From Hermatobates lingyangjiaoensis (Eukaryota; Arthropoda; Insecta; Hemiptera; Hermatobatidae): a stretch of 64,000 nt of DNA. Position numbers and translations under genes: made by a program. Positions 1 to 11,161 of this stretch are shown in pieces. The notes under the pieces are model-generated. The model had not been told where the DNA came from. It did not search any database and saw only the letters and a program-made list of their open reading frames with translations. Each line of letters starts with the position of its first letter. The stretch's first letter is position 1. Location of the stretch: NCBI GenBank assembly GCA_026182355.1, contig JAPFBL010000002.1, forward strand, positions 3,348,001 to 3,412,000, read 5' to 3'.

Positions 1-3000
1 CGTTATCTATCTGACATCTGAGATAGTTGTAACAGGAGCTGAGGAATACGCTCACATTCAGTGATAGAAATATCTGGTCACCCTGAGTTAATAGCAGTCG
101 TTATCTATCTGACATCTGAGATAGTTGTAACAGGAGCTGAGGAATAAGCTCACATTCAGTGATAGAAATATCTGGTCACCCTGAGTTAATAGCAGTCGTT
201 ATCTATCTGACATCTGAGATAGTTGTAGCAGCAGCTGAGGAATAAGCTCACATTCAGTGATAGAAATATCTGGTCACCCTGAGTTAATAGCAGTCGTTAT
301 CTATCTGACATCTGAGATAGTTGTAGCAGCAGCTGAGGAATAAGCTCACATTCAGTGATAGAAATATCTGGTCACCCTGAGTTAATAGCAGTCGTTATCT
401 ATCTGACATCTGAGATAATTGTAACAGGAGCTGAGGAATAAGCTCACATTCAGTGATAGAAATATCTGGTCACCCTGAGTTAATAGCAGTCGTTATCTAT
501 CTGACATCTGAGATAGTTGTAGCAGCAGCTGAGGAATAAGCTCACATTCAGTGATAGAAATATCTGGTCACCCTGAGTTAATAGCAGTCGTTATCTATCT
601 GACATCTGAGAGTAGTTGTATACAGAGCTGAGGAATAAGCTCACATTCAGTGATAGAAATATCTGGTCACCCTGAGTTAATAGCAGTCGTTATCTATCTG
701 ACAGCTGAGATAGTTGTACAGTAGCTGAGAATAAGCTCACATTCAGTGATAGAAATATCTGGTCACCCTGACTTAATAGCAGTCGTTATCTATCTGACAT
801 CTGAGATAGTTGTAATCAGAGCTGAGGAATCGCTCACCATTAGTATAGAATATATCTGGTCCCTGATTAATAGCAGTCGTTATCTATCTGACATCTGAGA
901 TAGTTGTAACAGAGCTGAGGAATAGCTCCTATTCAGTGATGAAATATCTGGTCACCCTGAGTTAATAGCAGTCGTTATCTATCTGACATCTGAGATAATT
1001 GTACAGAGCTGATGGAATAAGCTCACATTCAGTGATAGAAATATCTGGTCACCCTGAGTTAATGCAGTCGTTATCTATCTGACATCTGAGATATTGTAAA
1101 AGAGCTGAGGAATAGCTCACATTCAGTGATAGATAATATCTGTCACCCTGATTAATGCGTCGTTATCTATCTGACATCTGAGAAGTTTACAGGCTAGGAA
1201 TAGCTCACATTCAGTGATAGAAATATCTGTCACCTGAGTTATAGCAGTCGTTATCTATCTGACATCTGAGATATTGTACAGAGCTGAGAATAGCTCACAT
1301 TCAGTGATAGAAATATCTGTCCCCTGAGTTAATAGCAGTCGTTATCTATCTGACATCTGAGATATTGTACAGAGCTGAGGAATAGCTCACATTCAGTGAT
1401 AGAATTCTGTCACCTGAGTAATGCAGTCGTTATCTATCTGCATCTGAGATAGTGTACAGAGCTGAGGAATAAGCTCACATTCAGTGATAGAATATCTGTC
1501 ACCTGAGTTAATAGCAGTCGTTATCTATCTGACATCTGAGATAGTGTACAGAGCTGAGGATAGCTCACATTCATGATAGAAATATCTGTCACCGAGTTAT
1601 AGCAGTCGTTTCTATCTGACATGAGATAGTTGTACAGAGCTGAGGATGCTCACATTCAGTGATAGAATATCTGTCACCCTGATAATAGCAGTGTTATCTA
1701 TCTGACATCTGAGATGTTGTACAGGAGCTGAGAATGCTCATCAGTGATAGAAATATCTGTCACCCTGATTAATAGCAGTGTTATCTATCTGAATCTGGAT
1801 AGTTGTACAGAGCTGAGGAATAGCTCAATTCAGTGATAGAATATTGTCACCCTAGTTATAGCAGTCGTTTCTATCTGCATCTGAGATATGTACAGAGCTG
1901 AGATAGCTCACATTCAGTGATAGAAATATCTGCACCCTATTAAGCATCGTTATCTATCTGCATCTGAGATATTGTAACAGGAGCTGAGGAAAGCTCACAT
2001 TCAGTGATGAAATATCTTCACTGATTAATGCAGTCGTTATCTATCTGCATCTGAGTGTTGTAAAGAGCTGATACGCTCAATAGTGAAGAATATATCACCT
2101 GAGTTATAGCAGTCGTTATCTATCTGTCTGAGATGTGTAACAGAGCTGAGGATATACATTCAGTGTAGAAATATTGTCACCTGATTATGCAGTGTATATC
2201 TGATCATAGTTGTACAGACTGAGGAATAGTCACATTCGTGATAGAAATACTGACCCTGAGTTAATCACGTTTTATTCATCTGTATTGTAAGGAGCTGAGG
2301 ATAGCTCACATTCATGATAGAAATTCTGCACCCTATAATGCAGTCGTTATTATTCATCTGAGATAGTTGTACAGAGGGGAATACTCACATTAGTGATAGA
2401 AATATCTGTCACCTGAGTATGCAGTCGTTATCTATCTGCATCTGAGATAGTGTAACAGAGCTGAGGAAAGCTAATTCAGTGATAGAAATCTTCACCTGAG
2501 TTAATGCAGCGTTATCTATCTGCATCGAGTAGTTGTACAGAGCTGAGGATACTCACATTCTGATAGAATATCGTCACCTGAGTATGCAGTCGTTATCTTC
2601 TGTTGAGATGTTGTAAAGAGCTGGGATACTCACATTCAGGAAGAAATTCTTCACCTGAGTTAATAGCAGTCGTTATCTATCTGATTGAGATAGTGTACAG
2701 AGCTAGAAGCTCAATTCATGATAGAAATATTTCACCTGATAATGCATTATCTATTGCATCGAGTGTTAAGAGCTGGAGCTCAATAGGTGAATATCCACTG
2801 AGTCGCTATCTACGAACTGATAGTTGTAACAGGAGCTGAGGAATACGCTCACATTCAGTGATAGAAATATCTAGTCACCCTGAGTTAATAGCAGTCGTTA
2901 TCTATCTGTCATCTGAGATAGTTGTAACAGGAGCTGAGGAATACGCTCACATTCAGTGATAGAAATATCTAGTCACCCTGAGTTAATAGCAGTCGTTATC

Positions 3001-3720
3001 TATCTGTCATCTGAGATAGTTGTAACAGGAGCTGAGGAATATGCTCACATTCAGTGATAGAAATATCTAGTCACCCTGAGTTAATCGCAGTCGTTATCTA
3101 TCTGACATCTGAGATAGTTGTAACAGGAGCTGAGGAATAAGCTCACATTCAGTGATAGAAATATCTGGTCACCCTGAGTTAATAGCAGTCGTTATCTATC
3201 TGACATCTGAGATAGTTGTAACAGGAGCTGAGGAATACGCTCACATTCAGTGATAGAAATATCTAGTCACCCTGAGTTAATAGCAGTCGTTATCTATCTG
3301 TCATCTGAGATAGTTGTAACAGGAGCTGAGGAATACGCTCACATTCAGTGATAGAAATATCTGGTCACCCTGAGTTAATAGCAGTCGTTATCTATCTGAC
3401 ATCTGAGATAGTTGTAACAGGAGCTGAGGAATACGCTCACATTCAGTGATAGAAATATCTACTCACCCTGAGTTAATAGCAGTCGTTATCTATCTGTCAT
3501 CTGAGATAGTTGTAACCGGAGCTGAGGAATAAGCTCACATTCAGTGATAGAAATATCTACTCACCCTGAGTTAATAGCAGTCGTTATCTATCTGTCATCT
3601 GAGATAGTTGTAACAGGAGCTGAGGAATAAGCTCACATTCAGTGATAGAAATATCTAGTCACCCTGAGTTAATAGCAGTCGTTATCTATCTGACATCTGA
3701 GGTTGTTGTAATAGGAGCTG
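1..3720. repeat. 98-bp tandem satellite array
   Basis: Head-to-tail copies of a 98-bp unit, roughly 38 in all. Each runs from CGTTATCTATCTGACATCTG through CTCACATTCAGTGATAGAAA to GAGTTAATAGCAGT. The first seven or so copies and the copies after about 2820 are nearly identical to one another. Copies between about 700 and 2800 carry many single-base losses. The unit length is not a multiple of three and the frames are not conserved, so the array is not coding. The array begins before the window starts. There are no spacer-like unique segments, so this is a satellite or minisatellite and not a CRISPR array. Confidence 0.97.
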
Positions 3721-6700
3721 AGGCTGCGTCACGCTCAATAGGTGAAGTATCCAAGGTGAGGCTCAGCGCGCTACTGCCTCACCGCAAATCTAGACTAGAT
3801 CTTGGTTTTGCATGTGTAAGTTTCAGTTTAAGAAGCATTCCGAGTGGCATCCCTGTTTTAAAGTTGTCAGTTGTGTCTTGTCAGTTACTTGTTACGTTAG
3901 TAAGGACCAAGTTTTTTTTTCGTAGAAATAGCCTTATTATTTTTTCCTATTGTGCCATTGTTGTTTAACTATTGTTACATAACTAACCAACTTAGTTAAC
4001 TTAACTAACTTTTGCTATTTAACTGTTTTAATCACAAAATATAAATTAATTTAATTCACCTTTATTAATGATTTTAAATTGAATTGCCCTTAAAATTGAT
4101 GAGTTCTTAATTAAGAAAAGAATAAGTGACACATCAAATGGTAATGAGCTGGGCTAAAGAAACAACTAGAACTTTTAATATTCAAGGACCATCGGCTCCT
4201 TTATATTTTCTGTTTATTTTTTCAGTGATTTTTCCATATTTGAATTGTTACCTTGTTTTGAAAGTGCAATTGATTTTTCATATGAAATAATATTAAAGAA
4301 CAATTTCCGGAAACATACGTTAGCAAAATTTATTAATGGATCATTATGTTGTGGCATAACCAGCTGTAAATGCTGTCAGGTTACAGAACTAAAATGGTAT
4401 ATCGCAAATAATGTATATGCAAAAAGTGAGTCGCAAAATGGAAAAAGGTTGGAAAATACTGGGTTAGATGATTTCAAAATGACAGAAAGTGATCTACTTT
4501 AGTATCGGTCCATGCAAATTTTTGTCAATCTGTCGCCAGATATCTGAAACGTGGTTATCAACTCTAAGAGCATGAAGCGATTTTCCATTGATTTAATGTA
4601 GTTCCCATGTACATGTATGTATTTCTCGTTGAAAAAAATTTTAAACTTGAAGGAACTTGCTTTAAAATTGCATGTTTTTAGTTTCAATATTAGAAACGTG
4701 AGCAAGTGATTACTAAATGTGATAATTATTATTAGTAAAATCTAAGAAATAACCCCAAATGGAACTTTAATAGCTATTTTTTACTGTGATATTCCTTCTG
4801 CCAATATTTTAGTAAAATTACTCGAATGCAAAATAAAGTGTCATTATTTTATTTATTTATTTATTTATTATATGATAGTGCTACTTGAAAAAACTCTTAA
4901 AAAATTGTCATTAAAAAGTAGAAGTGTTCAAGACAGAACTTAATATTATTAGTAAACGTATTAAAAAAATCAATAACAATTAATGTAATTAAATTCTTTA
5001 TTTTAGTGCGTTTATATCCATTTTATGAGTTATATTGCAAATGTAAACATTGTCATTGCTAAATCTTACAAGTGACTCCATGAGAAAATTTCTAATTGTC
5101 TTTTAACTGTAATATTACTGCTTATAAAATTTCAAATCCGTAAAATTGTATAATAAACTATTCATTTCAGGCAATACTTAATATGAAATGTAACGTTTAT
5201 AGAATTACACAGAAAAGAGGGTTATAATTAGTAGCAGTTCATTTTAACATAAATTACAGAAACTCATACTTTCTTATTGCAATATTTCCCCAAAACGCAA
5301 AAACAATATGGTATACTAACATACCAAGAACGAAATGTCTGAATTCGGTGCAACTTATCGGGTTCAGAATTTCTATAAACTCACCCACTCACTTGCATGC
5401 ATATATGTATAATCATAATGGATTCTTGTTAGTTCAATGCGTATAAATATGTCATAATTTTGAAATAGTTTTTCAGATATTGTATTTTACAGAATACACT
5501 AAAAAAATGATCATGTAGGTATACAAATAATTTTTCTTTAAATGCATGATTGAAAAGATGAAATATGTACTGCATTATATTCCATACCATACTTATATTA
5601 TAAACTTACAATATAGCAAAATTGCTACCATACAGTAAAAAAAGATGCAATAACACTGTCAAAAAAGAAGCGGTATAATATGTCCAGAACATTGATATAG
5701 TATTTGCCTTAAAAGTTTTCATGATTTCATAATTCTTACATACTGAATACAGTTCACAACTTTTTGAAGAAGTTTAATGTTTAATGAATTTGTTGGGATT
5801 TATTCTGATAAACATTTTGCTATGTTAATGCCTTGGAATTCGACAGGATGGTAAGGTTAAGAGAAAGTTTAGTTTTGCGTTTTGAGAGACATATCATGTC
5901 CCCCTTAAATGAAAACTTTTTAAATTTTTAATTATGAAAACTTCATATAAGGCAACAGTGATGAATAAATATAGAGATAATCAGCATTATATGCGCTATT
6001 TTTGGAGATACTATAAAAATAATCTATCAATCTGTATTGTCTGTAGTGTGTTTACAATCATTTAGGAAACAAACCGAGCCAAGTATAATTAACTGTCTAG
6101 TTGGTAGATACTTGGATGTTATTATAGGTTGAGTTTCTGTTTTTATCCTGTATTGCTGTTTATAACGCTCCAAAATGTTTGTTTTATCCATCATAATTAA
6201 AAATTTCAAAAATCACTCTTTTAAATATAATAGACACTAAGAACAATATCTTAGCATTCCTGGGTTAGTACCCATATATAAGCAAAAAAAAAGTATATAT
6301 ATGAATTCACAAAACATCCAACATATCCCTTTCCATTAAAATGATTTCTTAAGAAAACTATACAAGTAAATTCTGTGTAATAAATTAATTTTATGTGTAA
6401 TTTCTTTATGATCTCTTAAAGTGTGAAAAAATGTTTACATTTGAAGGCAAAGTTGACATTTAAAGCTGTTTAAAAAATCTACTTCTTTTCAGTTATAAGG
6501 TATATCAGTTTAATAATAACGTTAAACATCTTTTAAAAATATTTTAAGAAATTTTATATAAAAATACATAGTAGCGAATGAAGTTTATCACGAAACGGAA
6601 CGTTTGGAAAATAAACTTAGGGTACCTCAACACTTGTAAATCCGTCAATGAAATTGAATTTTGTCGTGATTTTCATCTATTAATAAGAGCATAGATGAAA

Positions 6701-7255
6701 TGCAATACACAATATTCTTATATAATGCAACATTACTAAGATCAGCACTGCATTCCGTCTTTTTGGTGCTCTGCAGAAGCTGATACATTATTTCACAACC
6801 ATTAGTATAATTGAACCATCACATTTATTGTGCCCTTCAGCTTCGACCAGAGCCTGGTGGCTGGTTGAACCCAAGATTTAGTCAGGAGACAATGTGTTTG
6901 TTATGAATGATGGATCAACTGAAAGCTGAGAGATTAGAGGTTAGTATGCCAAAGAAGCAATTTTAAAACAAAAAAGAAACCCAGGAGATGTTTAAAGACA
7001 TTAGAGACTTCCTTATTTAGTCAAAATGGATTCTATATCTTATTTTGGATTTTTTCTGTTGACTGCTCTGAATTGTAGATCTATTTTGGTGCAACTAACT
7101 TCTGTTTTGTTCACTGTGCTTATAACTAAAATCTGATATTATATATGATAAAGTTTTAAGTCATCATAAAGTTCTCTTAAGAACTTTTTTAGGGAAGGTA
7201 CAGATTATACCTTTATTTATGGATTATTTATGGGCAACATGCCACTTCCTGCAAT
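3721..7255. other. AT-rich DNA without a recognisable gene
   Basis: About 3.5 kb of AT-rich sequence. The first 60 bases after the satellite are GC-richer and end in a good splice-donor match (GTAAGT near 3815), but no matching exon frame can be defended. An 85-codon stop-free frame at 4245-4502 shows no family motif and no splice context. Otherwise I see only short A/T runs. Confidence 0.6.
4847..4869. repeat. (TTTA)n microsatellite
   Basis: About six units of TTTA in a row. An ordinary short tandem repeat. Confidence 0.85.
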
Positions 7256-7263
7256 ACATAACG

Positions 7264-7801
7264 CAGAGTTTCTCAAACTTTTTTCGACGCGGAACCCTTT
7301 TCCCTTCAGTAACTTCCCCAGGAATCCCTGATTCTAATGATTTTATACAATCATAATATAAATATTTTCATATGCCTTTATAAATAGTATGTATGTTTAA
7401 AAACAATTAAAAAGTAATATTACTGCAATGCGTATTTTTACTTATGTGTACTTCGGTATTTAGTTTTTATGCCAGTATAAAAGGAAAATCCGGTTTACAT
7501 AAGTAGGTAGTGTGAAGTGGCAGCAATGTGTGAAGTGCTATTTTTGTAATAGAAGGAAATTTGAGAATCAGATAACTCCAAAAACTGACTAGTGATTCAT
7601 CCTAAATATGAATAGAATTTTGACCACTCCTACTTATGTGTATAAGTATTATTCGGTTTTGTGATTCACAAGAAACACAGAATTAATACTTACCCACTAA
7701 AAAGAAATTAGAAAATTTTTTCTCTAAATGTTTTTTGCGGAACACCAGACAGTCTGTTAAGGAACCCCTGGGTTCCGCGGAACCCACTTTGGGAATCTCT
7801 G
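7264..7801. mobile_element. hAT-type non-autonomous element (MITE), 538 bp
   Basis: The left end begins CAGAGTTTCTCAAAC and the right end, read on the other strand, begins CAGAGATTCCCAAAG. Both are followed within 20 bases by a GGAACCC block, so the terminal inverted repeats are imperfect but clear. An 8-bp target duplication, ACATAACG, lies at 7256-7263 and again at 7802-7809. The 8-bp duplication and CAG...CTG ends fit the hAT superfamily. There is no transposase frame inside, so it would depend on enzyme from elsewhere. The intact duplication shows that both element ends are complete. Confidence 0.9.
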
Positions 7802-7809
7802 ACATAACG

Positions 7810-9301
7810 TATAAACACCTGCATTCGTACCGTAGTTTTTCTGGTGTTGTCTTCAATCCTATTGTAAAATAAGTTCATTGAATTAAAATATATTTAATTA
7901 GCAGACTTTGAAATGTGACGACAATAAGATGAGATTGAATATAAAAATCTAAAGACCAAAAGGAGTTGGGGCACGAAATTATGGTTTCTTATAGTTGTGC
8001 CACGGGGCTCAAAAGTTTTAAGTAAAACTGACAGAACAATATCTTAGAGGAGCTACGATGATTAACTGAAATTTTGAAATATTTTCTGTTAAACTACATC
8101 TTGAATGAACTTAGTTGAAAAGTTATTAAAGGGATAAAAGTTATTAAATGATAAATGCTTTTAGCTGTATGCTACATTTAACTTTATATAATTTCCACTG
8201 TAATAAAAATTTAACCGTAACATCACATAATATATATAGATAACCGTAATATCACAATAAAAATTATTGTAGCTTGTGTCCAAAAAAAAATTTAGTCTAG
8301 TTTCATTAGACTAAATGAAACGATTGTAAAAATGAAATACTGTAGGATGCTTACTACAACGGCATACAACGGTTCCTTTTTAAAACATTAAATAATTAAA
8401 AACTAATTCATTATTATGGCAGCCATCTCAAAATTGCTATTATAATATTTTAAGTGAATCAAATGAAACCATTCGATACTTTAAGCCCTATTTACTTGAA
8501 ATTAGAAGATGTCTACTTTTGAGGTAAAAGTGGTTCTTGTAGTCCTTTAACAGGCTCTGAATAGAACCCATCTAGAATCCAATCAAGGGTCCTTTGAAGG
8601 CAGTCTTTTCTTAAAAGAAGTTAAGTTCATTCTTAAAGAAGTTCAAAGTAAAATAATTAAATGGCTATCTTTACGAAAAGCCAATTTAACTTCCCATGAT
8701 TTCTCTTATAATTGAGGACCACTGGATTGCACTGTCGGAAAGCGAATAGAATTCTTGTAATTTTTCAAGATTTGAAGTAACAACCCAGTTCTCTTTCTGG
8801 AAACAATAACATATAACAACAAAACAACAATAGCTACAATAAAAAAGAGTATTCCTCTGTTAACAGAAATCTTTTTTATTATCACAATTTAATTTAAAAA
8901 CTGCATTTGTAAATGTTAGTTCTTCAAAAACTGTGTAATTATCATTATATTTCCCCCTTCTACATGGTAGTTTTATGTTAACAAACATTAGCAATTTACA
9001 AAAGTACAAATCCATCTCTATTATCTGTATACTCTAATAATACTGATAAAATTATTCAATTTGCAAATGCAACATTTTTTATTTTTATCAATATGAATAA
9101 TGTAAAGTGTACCCGCCCACGGGATTTATTCTAAAAGCAGGTTACAAGAGTTGTTGCAATCTGCTACCATAAATCACCATACCAGCCTGTACCTCGAGGT
9201 ATGAGGAGGATGTAGGTATCATCGCTCTGCGATTAAGTGAAGAAGTTGATGTAATATATATAAATATTGAAAAAGTATCAATCGTGGAATAGAAACAAGA
9301 C
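7810..9301. other. AT-rich DNA without a recognisable gene
   Basis: I see no coding frame, RNA gene or repeat structure here beyond short A/T runs. A slightly GC-richer stretch at about 9110-9240 has no recognisable identity. Confidence 0.55.
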
Positions 9302-9302
9302 T

Positions 9303-9663
9303 AAAGTTTATCGGAACTCGGTTAGTTCTTCAGGTTGCAAACTCTCATGGTAAACGTTTCGGTTTTTTATAAGCCGAAGTATACATTTTGAAACAGAAAA
9401 ACTAAGTATAACATTACAAATGTTTTTACAAAGAAAAATAATTTGTGGATTTCAACAACAACTGTTTAGTTTGATGAACACGTGACACTTATAAGTGTAT
9501 TTCTTTTTCTATTTTCCTTTGTAAATTAATTTGTAATGTACTAATCAGTTTTCTGTTTCAAAATTCATTCTTCGGCTTATAGAAAACGTTTTAAATAACA
9601 ATCGAAACGATGACAATGTGAGTTTAATTTGAACCTAAAGAACTGACCGAGTCCCGATAAACT
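9303..9663. repeat. PLE-derived inverted repeat, family A
   Basis: The left arm (9303-9433) and right arm (9511-9663) are inverted copies. The right arm carries GAACCTAAAGAACTGACCGA and GTCCCGATAAACTT, and the left arm carries their reverse complement with a few changes. The same family appears again as an inverted pair at 30560-30967. The right arm leads directly into a (TA)n tract. The layout of terminal sequence, inverted partner and microsatellite matches the other PLE terminal-repeat units in this window. No protein fragment is visible in this family. Confidence 0.75.
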
Positions 9664-9684
9664 TTTGTTTTGTAATATATACTC

Positions 9685-9685
<1 letters not shown>

Positions 9686-9719
<34 letters not shown>
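9686..9719. repeat. (TA)n microsatellite
   Basis: About 17 TA units, separating the family A inverted repeat from the family B palindrome. Confidence 0.95.
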
Positions 9720-9722
<3 letters not shown>

Positions 9723-9918
9723 ATTTTACATAAACATGTGAAATAACAATCAATGATAAAACCAGAATATGAAAATGGGAAAACAAGACTAAGATCTTTC
9801 AAGAAGTGGTCTTCGTCTGAGTCAAAAACCCAACTGACGACTCCGAAGAGAGCTTCTTACGGTTGAAATATCATAGTCTTGTTTTCTCATTTTCATATTG
9901 TGGTTTGAAATTATCATT
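9718..9918. repeat. PLE-derived palindrome, family B (diverged copy)
   Basis: The left arm has GGGAAAACAAGACTAAGATC and the right arm has ATAGTCTTGTTTTCTCATTT in inverted order, meeting near 9833. The outer sequence AAGATTTTACATAAACATGT is the same as at other family B copies (17.5, 19.4 and 57.9 kb). The hairpin core present in better copies is mutated here. This is probably an older member of the family. Confidence 0.8.
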
Positions 9919-11089
9919 TTAACTCATTTTACACAGAGTCCCATCTGAATAAATATTTTTATAGTAATAGTTTTATTATTTTTCATATTAGTTGCAGTGT
10001 TAATTTATTATACCAGCTATAAATATATTCATATGTAGTTTAATTTAAATGAAAATGTGAGTTAATTAATAAATTATTACTTTAATATTATGAAATTATA
10101 GCTTCTTTCTTTTATATTATAATAGAATTTCTAATGAACAAAAATCCATAAGTCTAAATTTATCAAGCAGGAAAAAAAAACAAATATATGAATTCGTAAT
10201 AAAAGTTTTCTCTGTTCAAAAATATAAAAAAAGTCGTTGCAATTGTTAGAGTTGAAAGTAAACTAATGCCTTCTATTCAGCAGTTCCATCAATACCAGAA
10301 GTAATGCGGACTGGGATTCAAACAATGAGAGTGAATAAAGAGTTCTGGACCTATAAAGTGGACTGATTATTTAAGCAGATGAGAGAAACAAATGGAATAG
10401 ACCAGGGAATAAAACATAGCAAAAAATCTATTTCAAATCGTCTTGCTGAATTGGAAATAAATGCTGATTTTAAAGACCTCATAGCCTTTAAAAGAAAGAA
10501 TATCTCATCCCAGAATTCAAAATTTAACTCTATATTATAGATACTCAATTCTGTGAAATAATAAGGAATGCAAGCAAATAATATTTTGTAAGAAAATTGG
10601 AAATATTAAAAGCAGTAGAAAAATGATTGATTTTTTTACGATGATAAAATAGAAGTAGTTGATCATAGATCCTTGATCATTGATCAACTCAATTTAAAGT
10701 TTAGTTCTAAATTTGTTTTTTTGGTAATTATATCTTACATAATAATACAAAAGCAACTAATAACAAAAGTACAACAGAAAACTGATACTCTTTTAACGAT
10801 AAGTAACTAATTGCTGATAACTAGAAATATTAACTTGAAGCAATCATTGAAGACTACTCGGAACTGCTAACTGAACAACTCCGACTCGATTGATGCAAAT
10901 AGATGTAACTGGTCACCCACTAACCTACCATATACAGACTAGGTTTTTAACATCATTCTTAGTATAACTGTTCGTATATTTCTTAGTAGTATGTAGTACT
11001 TAGTAGCAGTAAGTCTTTATCTCTTTTATGACATTGTATATAACTTTTAAATATATATAAATATATATTACAACGTTTCATCTAATTGG

Positions 11090-11090
<1 letters not shown>
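9919..11090. other. AT-rich DNA without a recognisable gene
   Basis: No coding frame is convincing. The last bases before the (TA)n tract read TCTAATTGGTTATA, which also ends the family G palindrome just before its (TA)n tract at 16591-16605. A remnant of that family's terminus may therefore border this tract. Confidence 0.5.
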
Positions 11091-11143
<53 letters not shown>

Positions 11144-11160
11144 ATTATATATATATATAA
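11091..11160. repeat. (TA)n microsatellite at the 5' edge of PLE1
   Basis: Seventy bases of nearly pure TA with two short interruptions. It is stop-free and in frame with the downstream reverse transcriptase frame, reading as alternating Ile-Tyr. Confidence 0.95.
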
Positions 11161-11161
11161 C

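Noticed and set aside
1..3720. CRISPR-like repeat array
   Set aside because: The 98-bp units are contiguous with no unique spacers, in an animal-type sequence. It is a satellite.
2603..3968. Reading frames in and after the satellite
   Set aside because: The unit length is not a multiple of three, and the frames exist only through indels or run briefly into flank.
4245..4502. 85-codon frame with several Cys residues
   Set aside because: No homologous motif, no splice context, and composition typical of AT-rich chance frames.
6820..6900. Possible tRNA-derived SINE (TGGTGGCTGG and GGTTGAACCC)
   Set aside because: The two boxes do not match pol III A and B boxes well in sequence or spacing, and no tail or target duplication is seen.
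9635..9665. Family A sequence CTAAAGAACTGACCGAGTCC as a core
   Set aside because: The first motif is mutated here (CTAAAGA), and even in the 30.6-kb copy (CTGAAGA) the hairpin before AAAC is weak and the G of GAAA is replaced.
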